A stretch of DNA of 64,000 nt from Paraburkholderia sp. PGU19 (GCF_013426915.1 NZ_AP023180.1:124001-188000); one strand, 5' to 3'. Counted from the first letter of the stretch, positions 47,816-57,670 are shown. The notes: generated by a model not told the origin, from the sequence alone. Made by a program: numbers and translations.

Positions 47816-48995
47816 TCAAGCAGCGGCGTCGAGGCTCGTGCGCGGCGCGTCCACTTTGGCGACGGACTGCAACACCGCTTGCGCCACGCGCCCGACATCC
47901 GGCCAATCTTGCAGCCGCTGACCGTCGGCGGACTTCTCGGGCGTGACGCTCGCATAGGGCGGCGGATAACCCCATATCGCGTCGTGCACATCCGGTTTCG
48001 TGATGCTGCCGCCGAGCACGGCGACAGTTGGACGGCGGAACGCAGCCGCCACGTGCATCAGCATCGTCGAGTTCGTCAGCACGACGTCGGCCTGCTCGAC
48101 GAGCGCGAACATGACGCGCATCGGCGCCTCGCCCGCAACGGAGCGAACGGACACGCCCGGACCGGCTGCGGCGATGGCCTCGGCCGCGCGGGCCTGATCC
48201 GCCGCGCTGCCGACGATCACGACTTCGCATGCGTGCCCTTGCTGTTCCAGCGCCTGGGCGATTTGTGCGAGCGCCGCGCCGACTTCGCGCGGGGCCGTGC
48301 CTTGGTGGGCACGCCGGCACCGACGCCGGCGACGATGCGCACTGTGGGCCGACCTGCTGGCGGATTTGTCATCCAGAGTTGCGTGGCGCGTGCGCGTTCG
48401 TCGCCTGTCAGAAAGAGTTGCGGGCGCACTTCCGGCAACGCTGTCGCGCCGAGCAATTCGCCTTGCGCGAGCGCGGCGCGTCCGGCCTGGCGTCGCGCGT
48501 AGACGATGTGCGCCTGACAGCCGCTCCAGCCGCCGCGATAGCCGCGCACGCCGATGCGGTAGCGTGCGCCGAGCCGCATCATCAGCAGCGCGCCCATGTA
48601 GCTGCCGAGCACGTCGATTGCGACGTCGAAGCCGCCACGCGCGCGCAGCGCGTCAATCTGCGGGGACTTCCACAGGAAGCGCAAGACGTTCTTGTGCGAC
48701 CGGTCCGCGACGATCTTGTTGTTCCAGGGCGCGTCGAGTTCGACGATTTCGTCGATATATGGATTGTTCTCTAGAATCGGGCGTCCCAGCTGCCGATGCC
48801 GGCGATCAGGCGCGTCGACGGAAACTGCTTGCGCAGCGATTCGAAGAGCGGGGTGGTGGTGAGCAGTTCGCCGAAATCGTTGGGGCGGAGCACGAGGATT
48901 TCGCGTGGGGTGTCGCGGCGTGGGTTGAAACGTGGTGGATGGATGCGGGCCATCAGCCAGACGGGCGTTTCAATTAGCAGGTTTTTCCAGTCCAT
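47816..48995 (-). pseudogene. glycosyltransferase family 9 (heptosyltransferase-like), broken by two frameshifts
   Basis: Three successive frames together make one complete family 9 protein: 48995-48771 (MDWKNLLIETPVWL, RPNDFGELLTTTPL), then from about 48770 (NPYIDEIVELDAPWNNK, VAIDVLGSYMGALLMMRLGARY) to 48217, then to 47816 (VVLTNSTMLMHVAAAFRRPTVAVLGG). The first break is near 48785-48787 where one base is missing from a G-run on the coding strand; the second is near 48285-48290, also a missing G. Family 9 enzymes add heptose to lipopolysaccharide core. If the breaks are real the gene is dead; if they are assembly errors it is intact. Confidence 0.7.
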
Positions 48996-49173
48996 GGATC
49001 GTCCCCTTCTCGCAAGGCTGCTCGATATGCGGTTGATTGTGACGGGTTGGGGGCGTGGGGAAACGCCGAGGTTCCGGTTTATTCGGTCAATTCAACGTTG
49101 TGGTTTTTTTGCCATTGCGCTGGCATTCGCGGTTTGGCTTCGTGGCGCGGTTGGTTTGGTTTTATGGGGTGTT

Positions 49174-49264
49174 CGCTGGCATCCGCGATTTGTTATCTAG
49201 CTTCACGCGTCGCCCCGCACAGGGGCGACGCGTGCAGCACGCTAACAAATCGCGGATGCCAGCG
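49174..49264. repeat. short palindromic element of the repeat family
   Basis: 91-bp near-perfect palindrome. The left arm (49174-49216) begins CGCTGGCATCCGCGATT and ends GCGTCGCCCC; the right arm (49222-49264) is its inverted copy, around a GCACA centre. Both arm ends match the outer ends of the 660-bp elements. A further end motif (ACGGATGCCAGCG) follows at about 49313-49325, and the rest of the gap from 48996 to 49344 shows no gene. Confidence 0.8.
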
Positions 49265-49344
49265 CAAACGCCGAAACACCGAACGGCAACGCCTGAACCA
49301 CGAAGGCAAACCACGGATGCCAGCGAAACCAAAGCCAAACAAGA

Positions 49345-50483
49345 TCAAGATCTCGAACCATATCGACCATGCCTCGGGGCATCACGTCCGACACTAGCGG
49401 ATACGCGAGCCTCACGCGTGGCTACTGGCGTCGTACTGGCCACTCGCAGCCGCGCCTGCAACCCACCTGCAAACGTGTCAAACGCACCCGCACCCGCACC
49501 AAACCCCGCACCGCGAGACAACTCCCCATGCACTGGCCGCATGGCCACAGCAACCGCATACTGCCTGGCCCATTCGCCATAACCCTTAACCAGAAACCCG
49601 CCAGACCGTTGAACATATTGCACGCGGGACGCGACATAAACCTTGCGTAAAGCAAACCACGGCACATGCGGCAAGTCGTGATGCACGAGGTGATAGTTAT
49701 TGTTCAGAAACAGCAAACGCCAGAACCAGGCAGCCTCATTGATCACTGACCGATGCTCATACAAATCCGCATCGCGATGCTCCTGAAACGAACGCACAGA
49801 ACTCAACGCCAGCGCCGGATACCCGACGCCTGCAATAAACAGCCAAGGCGCGATCCCGCACTGACGATCAAGCCAGACAACCAACCCGGCAAGCGCCACA
49901 AAATGCGCAAGCCACGCAGCCACATCCGCCCAATCACCCGCGCAACCTTCCGCAACGCCTGCGTCGAAGTCGCAGCAATCGAAAACACCGGCCCGAGCAG
50001 CAGCCGCCCGGCAAAAGTATTCCGCGCAATCAGCAGCGCACGCATCAACACGCCCGCCTGCCGCCAGGCCTCGCGACTAACGAAATAACTTTCAGGATCG
50101 ACTTCGGGATGCGTCAGATGCGGATCATCGTGATGCTGCAAATGCAGATCGCGATACACGCGATACGGAAACCACACGGCGAGCGGCGCAAACCCGATCA
50201 GCCCATTGACGAACGGCGAGCGCGTCGGATGCCCGTGCAGCAGTTCATGCTGAAGCGACATGTACCACGCGCTGAACACGGCGAGCAGCGGAATCGCAAT
50301 GCTCAGACCAAACGCGCGCGCGTGACTCACGATGAAAAACCATCCACCGTAGATCGCCCCGATCAGGAGCCACGTCGGCCATTCGGTGCGCCATGTGAAG
50401 CTGTTACGGCGCCGCGCGAGCGCGTGGCGTTGTGCGTCGTCGAGATAGAAAGACATCGGCGGATCGGTCGTATTGCAGTTCAC
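49345..50483 (-). pseudogene. fatty-acid desaturase, broken by one frameshift
   Basis: Two overlapping frames make one membrane desaturase. The upstream part (50483-49803) has the first two histidine boxes HELLHGHP and HLQHHDDP; the downstream part (to 49345) has the third box NNNYHLVHHDLPHVPW. The reading frame breaks at about 49929-49931, where restoring one G (GGG to GGGG on the coding strand) joins RKVARVIG to ADVAAWLAHF. Function would be fatty-acid or carotenoid-type desaturation with a diiron centre. The last 50 residues are low-complexity and may read into degenerate DNA. Confidence 0.7.
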
Positions 50484-50594
50484 CGATCCTAAAGGCGCGT
50501 GCGCCGCCGCCGAACCAATTTGTTCGGCAAAGCTTGTGAGTAAAGCGGATTTGGCGCCTGTTATACGTGCGAATTGAACAAATGCCCAGCGCCT

Positions 50595-51344
50595 TTACTG
50601 ATGCATGCCGATTCTGCACACGTGATCGAGCAGGCCTTCCGCCGAGCCGCTGCCGTCGTCGAGTTCGAGGCCGCTGTTGACGACCAGCCAGCCGTCGCTG
50701 TCTTTCGGCCCCGCGCCCGTCACGAGGATGGTCTGCTGCGCCATCGCGTCGCTGCCTTGCCGGTCGCGCGCGACGATGCGGAACGGGTTGTTGTCGCCCG
50801 TCAGCGACAGCACGCGCATCACGCGGTACGCGCTGCCGTCGAGCTTCGTCCAGTGCCACTGGCCCGGCTCGATGGTGCGAAAGCGCGCGAGGTCCTTGAT
50901 GATGTCGTCCTGCATGCAGTCCATATGAATATGCAACTGGTTCTGCGTGCGGCGGAACTGCGAGTTGATTTCGAGGCCGAGTTGATCGGGCGGGAACGTC
51001 AGGCCGATGCGCGAGCCGACGTACTGCCGCGCGGCCCACGCGTCGGCCCAGTAGTCGGGCGCATCGGTGGCGAGCACGCCCGGGCTTTCGATACCTGTCA
51101 CGCGGTCCGTCGGAATCAGCAAATATTGCGTGTTGCCATTGATGTCCTTGAGGATCGCGTAGTGTCCGGGCAGATTGACGGCCGTGCAGAAGCCCGCGCC
51201 GCCCGACGCGCGCGCGGCGGGCACGCACTGATGGTCGACGATGTTCCAGAGCGCGTTGGGATCGGCGGCGGCGATGAGCGCACAGCCGGACGTGCACAGC
51301 GCAATGGCAAGCGCCGCGAGGTGCCTGATGCGTAGTCGGGTCAT
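50595..51344 (-). CDS. CDP-diacylglycerol diphosphatase (Cdh-like)
   Basis: 249 aa with a lipoprotein-like signal (LCTSGC, cysteine near residue 20). LHIHMDC, the HIT-like HxHxDC motif, is at about residues 138-144; GQWHWTKLDG and the upstream WADAWAARQYVGSRIG are also usual for Cdh. It cleaves CDP-diacylglycerol to phosphatidate and CMP. It lies 6 bp after the amidase stop and is probably co-transcribed with it, with no obvious functional link. Confidence 0.8.
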   Translation of the reverse strand: MTRLRIRHLAALAIALCTSGCALIAAADPNALWNIVDHQCVPAARASGGAGFCTAVNLPGHYAILKDINGNTQYLLIPTDRVTGIESPGVLATDAPDYWADAWAARQYVGSRIGLTFPPDQLGLEINSQFRRTQNQLHIHMDCMQDDIIKDLARFRTIEPGQWHWTKLDGSAYRVMRVLSLTGDNNPFRIVARDRQGSDAMAQQTILVTGAGPKDSDGWLVVNSGLELDDGSGSAEGLLDHVCRIGMHQ

Positions 51345-51350
51345 GAGGTG

Positions 51351-52805
51351 TCAGATAGTCGGAGCGGGGACCGTGCCGAGGAGCGCTTCGAACGCGATGC
51401 CGATGGCAAGCAGCCGGCGGTCGCTGCCAAGCGGTCCATCCAGTTCGATGCCCACGGGCAAGCCGTCCTGCGTCAGGCCGGCGGGCAGCGAGAGGCCAGG
51501 AATGCCGGCGTTGCTGGCGGGATCGGTATTGCGCAGATAGGCGGTCATTTCGTCGATGGCGGGCGCGCCGTCGATCGACACGACGGACGAGCCGTTCACT
51601 TCGTCGATCGGCACGGCGACGAGGCGTGTGGTCGGAAAGAGCAGGGCGTCGAGGCGTTCGGCCGCGAACGTGTCCGCATAGTGCCGCTGCAATTGCGGAC
51701 GCCAGGTATTCATCGCGGCCGGATAGTGCTGGGCCAGCGCGCCTGCCAGCACGACGTCGTAGATATTGCGCACATCGGGGCTCGCGATGCGCGCTGCCAG
51801 CTCGCCGACCGTCTGGACGGGCGCATCGTTTGCGACGAGGTAGTCGCGTACGTCTTCGAGCGCTTCGTGGATCGCGATCGGACCGCCCGTCTGCTCGTTC
51901 AGCTGCAGCAGGTCGGGCATCGCGACGGGCACGAATGTGACGCCCGCCGCTTCGAGCGTCTTCAGCGCGGCGCGCGCGACATCTTCCGTCGCGCGCTCGA
52001 GATCGGCCCACAGCGGCTCGGGCAAGCCGATGCGCAGCGCCGGCAGTGGCACGTCGGGCAGCGCGGTATCGCCCGATATCACGCCGTCGAGCAGCGCGAC
52101 GTCCGCGACCGTGCGCGCCATCGGCCCGACGGTATCGCGCGTGTGACTGATCGGCACGACGGCATGCGGGTCGTGATAGCGGCGCTCGGCGCCGCCGTTG
52201 CCCACCGACGGGCGGAAGCCCGCAATCCCCGTCAGCGCGGCGGGAATGCGCGTCGAGCCGCCTGTGTCGCTGCCGAGTCCGGCGGGCGACACGCGCGCGG
52301 CGACGGCAACGGCCGTGCCACCCGACGAGCCGCCTGCGATCAGCGACGGGTCGTAAGGATTGCGCACGACGCCCGCATGCGGCGCCAGATTCGCGCTCGT
52401 GATGCCGAACGCGAGTTCGTGCATGTTGGTCTTGCCGAGCACGATCGCGCCCGCGTCGATCAGCTTGCGCACGGAGGGCGCGTCGGTTTTCGGCTTGAAG
52501 CCGTCGAGCGCGGGCGTGCCCGCCGAGGTCAGCAGGCCCGCCGTGTTGATGTTGTCCTTGATGACAACGGGCAGGCCCGCGAGCGGGAGACGGGCTTTCT
52601 CGTCGGGCGGCAGCGCGTCGATGCGTTTCGCGGCGGCGAGCGCCCCCTCCATGTCGATCGCGGTGAACGCGTTGAGCGTGTCGAGCGCGGCGGCGCGCGC
52701 GAGCAGGGTCGCGACATAGTCGAGCGCGTCGAGCCGCCCGGACTGGATGGCGGCGACGGCCTGCGTTGCCGTCAGCGCGAGTTGCTCATCGACGGTCCAT
52801 TGCAT
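51351..52805 (-). CDS. amidase signature family hydrolase
   Basis: 484 aa from ATG 52805 with GGGAG upstream; the frame continues to 52880 without a better start. The Ser-cisSer-Lys triad is visible: lysine in VVIKDNINTAG, cis-serine in GSDTGGSTRIPA, and nucleophilic region in AGGSSGGTAVAVAA. The family includes mandelamide, indoleacetamide and acylamide hydrolases. The substrate is not clear. It is followed immediately by the Cdh-like gene. Confidence 0.85.
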   Translation of the reverse strand: MQWTVDEQLALTATQAVAAIQSGRLDALDYVATLLARAAALDTLNAFTAIDMEGALAAAKRIDALPPDEKARLPLAGLPVVIKDNINTAGLLTSAGTPALDGFKPKTDAPSVRKLIDAGAIVLGKTNMHELAFGITSANLAPHAGVVRNPYDPSLIAGGSSGGTAVAVAARVSPAGLGSDTGGSTRIPAALTGIAGFRPSVGNGGAERRYHDPHAVVPISHTRDTVGPMARTVADVALLDGVISGDTALPDVPLPALRIGLPEPLWADLERATEDVARAALKTLEAAGVTFVPVAMPDLLQLNEQTGGPIAIHEALEDVRDYLVANDAPVQTVGELAARIASPDVRNIYDVVLAGALAQHYPAAMNTWRPQLQRHYADTFAAERLDALLFPTTRLVAVPIDEVNGSSVVSIDGAPAIDEMTAYLRNTDPASNAGIPGLSLPAGLTQDGLPVGIELDGPLGSDRRLLAIGIAFEALLGTVPAPTI

Positions 52806-52908
52806 GTGGTCTGTCTCCCTCGATTGGTACGTGTCGTGAATGCGCCCGCGTGCGCGCGGCACGTTGATGGGCTTCCGCAATCGTGCGGCGGCTTGCGCTG
52901 ACGGGCGG

Positions 52909-53814
52909 CTACTTGCGCATCAGGCGCAGCGCGAGGCGCGCGAGCGCGGGAACGGGCGTCGGACGGACGAGCCGTTTGTCGTAGCCGGCCATCCGTTGGT
53001 CGTTTTCCTGGAGACAGAGTTCGATCAGTTGACGCGTCGAGAGTGCCTGGCCGATCGTCGAGCTGTTGGCGGGCAGGAAGTTCGAGTCGTGCGCGACGCC
53101 GTCCGAGTCGATGCCCTTCGCAATCGCGACGCGGTCCCAGATCAGCTTGATCCAGATCGCGCCGACGCGCAGCGAGTGCCACGGACGGCGCCACCACGGC
53201 ATCGTACGGCGATACCACGCGACCCAGTTGACGAAAAAGAGAATGTGGCGCGCTTCTTCCTGAATCACGGGTTCAAAGGTTTCGATCAGTTCTTCCGGGA
53301 AATAGCCCGACAGCTGCGCGGAACGGAACATCCCGAACGCGAAGAAACTGTCGATGCACTCGCTGTAGCCGGTGAACATCCACGCCCATTCGGCGTCGCG
53401 CGGAGCGGGATAGTACGGCTCGGGCGCGAGCTCGATGCCATAGGCGGCGACCAGACGCGACAAAACGTGCTTGTGACGCGCTTCTTCAGCGGCGTCCATT
53501 GCGATTGCTTCGCGTATCAGCGGGTCTTGCACCTGCGCGGCATACGTGGACACGCGTATCGACGCGCGGCCTTCCGTTTGCACGGCGATGTCCCAGATCG
53601 GCAGGGAGGTGATGCGCTTCAGCGCATCGGGCGGCAATTGCGGCCAGTTGATAACGGCCGGCTTGTAAGGGTTATGCGTTTCGAGAAGCATCCGGCAGAA
53701 CATCTGTTTGTGTTCGTCGGAGCCGACACCCATGCGTGCGTGGCCATCGAAGGTCCAGTTACGCAGCGCATGATCGTGAGCGGCCTCTGCTTCTGTTACC
53801 AGGGTGTCAGACAT
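52909..53814 (-). CDS. ferritin-like diiron protein
   Basis: 301 aa. Two metal-binding helices contain the E-x2-H motifs AAEEARHKHV (about residue 110) and QEEARHILFF (about residue 188), and helix SECIDSFFAFGMF adds an acidic residue. This is the ferritin-like/AurF-like diiron oxidase layout. No signal peptide. Substrate is unknown; it could be an N-oxygenase or a hydroxylase. It is upstream of the amidase on the same strand by 103 bp. Confidence 0.75.
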   Translation of the reverse strand: MSDTLVTEAEAAHDHALRNWTFDGHARMGVGSDEHKQMFCRMLLETHNPYKPAVINWPQLPPDALKRITSLPIWDIAVQTEGRASIRVSTYAAQVQDPLIREAIAMDAAEEARHKHVLSRLVAAYGIELAPEPYYPAPRDAEWAWMFTGYSECIDSFFAFGMFRSAQLSGYFPEELIETFEPVIQEEARHILFFVNWVAWYRRTMPWWRRPWHSLRVGAIWIKLIWDRVAIAKGIDSDGVAHDSNFLPANSSTIGQALSTRQLIELCLQENDQRMAGYDKRLVRPTPVPALARLALRLMRK

Positions 53815-53958
53815 GTCAGGCGGAAACGTGGCTAGTTATTCCGCCTATTCTGTCATAACCCGTTAATTTGTGACGTCGAGCGGGCATGCACCGCGCTACC
53901 ACACGACTTTACGCGCTGCATGCCGTCAAAAGTTGCAATGAGCCTGGTTGCTTACTGT

Positions 53959-54186
53959 TTACTGATGGCTGTCGATCCACAGCCGTCCCCAACGGAACGC
54001 ATACGCAAGCGCGTGCTCTTCGTCGAAGAAATAGTCGAGCGCGTCGAATGAATAGGCGTGTCCGCCGCTGGCGGCCGTGGCTTTCTCGATGGTGAGGTTC
54101 GCGGCGAAAAGCCCGTTGGGCAGGCGCTGCGCAGCCGGGGCCACTTCGTAGCCCTTGTAGCGGATATGTCTGTTCATCTGTTTCAT
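53959..54186 (-). CDS. conserved hypothetical small protein
   Basis: 75 aa from ATG 54186 with GGGAGG about 8 bp upstream. The chain (MKQMNRHIRYKGYEVAPAAQRLPNGLFAAN, then LDYFFDEEHALAYAFRWGRLWIDSH) looks like a small alpha-beta fold with a YKGYEV strand, as in short proteins common in Burkholderia. No function is recognised. It has a good start and its own ribosome-binding site, which supports it as a real gene. Confidence 0.65.
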   Translation of the reverse strand: MKQMNRHIRYKGYEVAPAAQRLPNGLFAANLTIEKATAASGGHAYSFDALDYFFDEEHALAYAFRWGRLWIDSHQ

Positions 54187-54564
54187 GTTCGATCGCCTCC
54201 CGCGACGGATTGCGCGCACGGCGATCAGTTAATCGAAGCGGGCAGGGACTAGCGTAGGCTGGGCCGTGGAGCGCGTGAACCAATCATTCGTCGCAAGCAA
54301 ATCACGGGCGGCCAGGGAACGGTCTGCGGGATCTGGATGAGGCGTTATCGCGTGCGTTGTCGCGATGATGCGGCGGCGAGGGCAGCCGGGTCTGTTGTTT
54401 GGACCACGATCGCGGCGTCGCGCATGTTGGCCAGCGCACGCAGCGAGACGCTTCGGCACAGCGTGACGGCGCGGCGGGAGCGGTAAGGAGACGTCAGCGG
54501 ACATGCGCAATGTCACGCGCCGCTTCGATGCGGCGCATGGCATTGCGCAAGGGGAACAGGCGAA
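54187..54564. other. intergenic stretch without a convincing gene
   Basis: Nothing recognisable; the frames present are compositional. It should include the promoter of the small gene ending at 53959. Confidence 0.4.
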
Positions 54565-55251
54565 TCAGTTCGCCAGTGCGAGAACGCGCCTGGGTCGCGT
54601 TTCGTCGGCGGCACTCGCCGACGTTGCGGACCCCGCGGGTGCGCTTTCCGCTTGATGCGAGGCGTGATGCGAGCGGAACGCGAGCGCGAATTGCGAGGCC
54701 TGCTGGCCGACTATCGACAGCTGTTCGACCACCTTCGGATCGGAGCAGGTATCGGCGGATTCGAACCGCGTTTCGAGCGTGTTGATGCCTGCGCCGAACG
54801 GCGTCGGCCAGCCCCGCAGCGCGTGCACGATGGAGCGCAGCGACGTCAGCACGGAGCCCGCCGCTTGCCACCCATACGCGGTGACGATGCAGCCGACCGC
54901 GCGGCCGTCGAGGTACGGGCGCTCGTCGGCACGCAGTTCTTCGAGTGTGTCGAGCGCATTTTTCACGAGGCCCGACACGCCGCCGTGATAACCGGGCGTC
55001 GCGATGATGAGGGCATCCGCGTGACGGACGGCCTCGATCAGTTCGATCTGTTCATCGGTGCGTTGGGTGCTTTCGGGCGCATAGTGCGGCAGGCTGTGCA
55101 GGAATGCGCCGCCAAACAGACGCGTACGTGCGCCCGCCTGTTCCGCGCCGCGCAGCGCAAAGCCGAGCGCGCGTTCAGTAGACGATGCAGCGCGCGTGGT
55201 GCCGCCGATGCCGATCACGAGCGGGCGGCGGTTCTGGTCGAAACGGGTCAA
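54565..55251 (-). CDS. NADPH-dependent FMN reductase
   Basis: 228 aa from TTG 55251, chosen because AAGGAG lies 8 bp upstream; the frame continues to 55344 without a better start. Flavodoxin-like fold: first loop IGIGGTTRAASSTERAL binds FMN phosphate and the later PGYHGGVSGLVKNALDTLE is the FMN contact of the family. It reduces flavin with NAD(P)H. The C-terminal 30 residues are low-complexity. Divergent promoter region adjoins the candidate small RNA. Confidence 0.8.
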   Translation of the reverse strand: MTRFDQNRRPLVIGIGGTTRAASSTERALGFALRGAEQAGARTRLFGGAFLHSLPHYAPESTQRTDEQIELIEAVRHADALIIATPGYHGGVSGLVKNALDTLEELRADERPYLDGRAVGCIVTAYGWQAAGSVLTSLRSIVHALRGWPTPFGAGINTLETRFESADTCSDPKVVEQLSIVGQQASQFALAFRSHHASHQAESAPAGSATSASAADETRPRRVLALAN

Positions 55252-55483
55252 CTTCAAGCTCCTTGCTGCAGTGGCGGCCGGCCGGATGCATGTTCGACAC
55301 CTGTGGCGTCGCATGCGAACGGGCCTCTGGACCTGAACCGCCATGTTAGTGACCGATCGTACCAGCGGGAAACGACTTTTTGTTCTAACGATATAACGGC
55401 AGAAGGGTTATCGGCTGCGCGCGGCGGCGTGGATTGCTTGTGCAAAAGGCTTCGTTGGAGCGGGGACGGGCGGGCGCTAATAT

Positions 55484-55557
55484 GAAACCGTCTCCTCCAT
55501 GAGAACTCCTTGACATGGGATTGGCCCCGGATTCGCAAGAATCCGGGGCTTTTTTTG
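55484..55557 (+). ncRNA. candidate small RNA with terminator
   Basis: TTGGAG (55455-55460) and TAATAT (55478-55483) spaced by 17 bp form a weak promoter. About 65 bases follow and end in a perfect terminator: GCCCCGGATTC (55524-55534), loop GCAA, GAATCCGGGGC (55539-55549), then eight T. Between them the RNA has TCTCCTCC and ACTCCTT, both anti-Shine-Dalgarno-like, as in many sRNAs that block translation. No ORF with a ribosome-binding site is present. The start is estimated. Confidence 0.4.
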
Positions 55558-55579
55558 CGCTGAGGAAACGCGACGCGTG

Positions 55580-56620
55580 TTATTGCGGCAACGGCACGAT
55601 TCGCCGCGCGCCGAGCATATTGTCGTCGGCCGTCATCTGCCGCGATTCGGGCGTCACGCACACGGTGTCGCCGTCGAACGCCGCGCGCCACACGAAGCCG
55701 GGCTTGCAGGTGTCCGGTCCATACGCGCCGCCGTTCGGCAAGCGGTTGTCGGAGGCGGCCCGGTTTTCGGCGAGGATGCGCAGTTGCGTGTCCGGCGTCA
55801 CGCATACCTTGTCGCGAGGTTGCGCCTGGCGCCAGACGAAAGGCCTGACGCAAGCGCCGCGATCGTGCGCGGCCCGCTGCAAAGCCTTCTTCGACACCAT
55901 CTGATCGCCTTTGCCCGGCTGATTGCCGGGCGTCGCAACCGTCGTGGCTGACGTCGGAACGGGCTCCGATGCGACAACGGTCGTGTTCGCTTTTGCCTCG
56001 TGCCCGGACCCCGACATCTTCAATACGACAGCGCCCATCAGCGCGACCGCCGCGACTGCGCCGCCAATCGTCCAGATGCGGGTGTGACTTTTGCCGCTGT
56101 TTGCGGTCGGGGTGGGTCTCGCGTGCGGCGTGTCGGCGGGCGCGCTGTCGCCCGGTTCGTCGCCTGCGTGCGTGCGCAATGTCTTGATCAGCAGTTCCAC
56201 GTCGCTGTCCCAGCGCGCGTGCGTCAGTTCGAACGCATTGTGGTAGGCGAGGTCCTTGATATCGGCGGGCAGGTCGGCTTCCTGCGGCATCGTCGCGCCT
56301 TGCACCAGCACGGGTATTACCGTCACGTTGCGCTTGAGCGCCGACGACGTTTCGAGCCGTACGAAGTCGCCCGGATTGTCGAGGCGCCGTTTGCCTTCCC
56401 GGTCTGTGACGGTGAGCCAGGTCCGGCCGATCAGCGCCAGCAGCACCGCGCACTTGTCGATGTTCGTCTCGATTGCGCGCCGGAAGTCGGCGCCCGGTTC
56501 GATCGTCGCGACGTCCATGAAGACCGTGTGTTCGCCGAACACTTCGCGCAGCGATTCGAACAGGCGGCCTGCCTGGCCTTCCGTATCTTCGCGCCGGTAA
56601 CTGATGAAAATGGGCCGCAT
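55580..56620 (-). CDS. TIR-domain membrane protein with two C-terminal cysteine repeats
   Basis: 346 aa. Residues 1-145 are a TIR domain of the TIR_2 type (IFISYRREDTEGQAGRLFESL, FMDVATIEPGADF, then VLLALIGRTWL). E90, in FVRLETSSAL, lies where SARM1-type TIRs have their NADase glutamate. A Pro-rich linker (150-180) leads to one transmembrane segment (about 183-201). The C-terminal part, predicted periplasmic, has two copies of C-x3-FVWR-x11-CVTP with C257/C273 and C305/C321. No operon partner is visible; a candidate small RNA converges on its 3' end. NAD-related signalling or defence is a hypothesis. Confidence 0.8.
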   Translation of the reverse strand: MRPIFISYRREDTEGQAGRLFESLREVFGEHTVFMDVATIEPGADFRRAIETNIDKCAVLLALIGRTWLTVTDREGKRRLDNPGDFVRLETSSALKRNVTVIPVLVQGATMPQEADLPADIKDLAYHNAFELTHARWDSDVELLIKTLRTHAGDEPGDSAPADTPHARPTPTANSGKSHTRIWTIGGAVAAVALMGAVVLKMSGSGHEAKANTTVVASEPVPTSATTVATPGNQPGKGDQMVSKKALQRAAHDRGACVRPFVWRQAQPRDKVCVTPDTQLRILAENRAASDNRLPNGGAYGPDTCKPGFVWRAAFDGDTVCVTPESRQMTADDNMLGARRIVPLPQ

Positions 56621-56769
56621 CGAACGATTCCTCCCTCATCGGGTTGAACGGCGAGCCGATCCTGGAATTCAAATGCTCTTTTATTAAAGCAGAGTGCGCG
56701 GGGTCCTGTTAGCGGTGCATGGCGGGTGATGATGCTTTCAGGCGTTGCCGTTCGGTGTTTTGGCCTTTT

Positions 56770-57428
56770 CGCTGGCATCCGCGTTTTGTTAGCTTGCTTC
56801 AGGCGTCGCCCCTGTGCGGGGCGGCACCTACTTTTCTTTGCCGCCGCAAAGAAAAGTAGGCAAAAGAAAGCGGCTAACCCGCCAGCCTGTGTTCCTATTC
56901 ACGGGCCCCCAACGTCCCCACGCTTCACATTCCAGTGCCCTAGTCGGTGCTCGTTGCCAACGCTTCGAATGAACGCCTCACCCACTTCAAACACCCGCAC
57001 ACGTGCGAGCGGCAGCGAATGGTATGTGCCGCCCAGGTGGCAAACTGTGTGTAGGTTGTCGCGTCGTACAAGGTAGCGCTCTTACAGGGTGGAACGCGTG
57101 CGCTATCGGGTCCGAAGTGAGGCGTGTGGAGTGCTACGGCCTACACACAGTTTGCCACCTGGGCGGCGGTGGACTATCTGGCACGGCATGATGCAGCGCG
57201 GGTGCGTGAAGCGGGTGAGGCGCACAGCAAGAGTGCTGGCAACTAACATCAGTCACGTGATTGCAGTGTGAAGCGTAAGAACCTTTGGGGGCCCTCAGGC
57301 AGGAAGAAGGATTGGTGGTGTTAGCCGCTTTCTTTTGCCTACCTTTCTTTGCGGCGGCAAAGAAAAGTAGGTGCCGCCCCGCACAGGGGCGACGCGTGAA
57401 GCAAGCTAACAAAGCGCGGATGCCAGCG
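56770..57428. repeat. long nested-palindrome intergenic element, copy B
   Basis: About 659 bp with the same ends, the same inverted outer arms (56770-56885 and 57285-57428), the same 15-bp hairpin (CCTACTTTTCTTTGC with GCAAAGAAAAGTAGG) and the same central inverted repeat (57036-57055 with 57140-57159) as copy A. The whole element is in the opposite orientation to copy A: its centre reads as the reverse complement. It lies in the gap between the TIR gene and the rhamnose cluster. Short ORFs in it duplicate those of copy A and are not genes. Confidence 0.85.
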
Positions 57429-57628
57429 CAAACACAAAAACACCGAACGGCGACGCCTGAATCAAGAAGGCAACCCGCGAATGCCAGCAAAAAGCCAAAA
57501 AACACCGCCCGATAACCCTCTCGCCGCACGGCCCCCTCCCTGATTCACTTTTGTTATCACCCCATCCAACACTCGGATTGTTCCCGTATCACCCCCGATT
57601 TATATTGCGTACACCGAGGGTCCGTGAC

Positions 57629-57670
57629 GAAACACCAACCCCAACACCAACCCGAACCCCAACAACAATA
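57629..57670. repeat. low-complexity CCAAC-rich stretch
   Basis: CACCAACCCCAACACCAACC and similar short units repeat for about 40 bp just upstream of the first rhamnose-cluster gene. Confidence 0.5.

Noticed and set aside
57134..57529. 131-aa minus-strand frame with the same peptide
   Set aside because: Inside copy B of the repeat element, as above.
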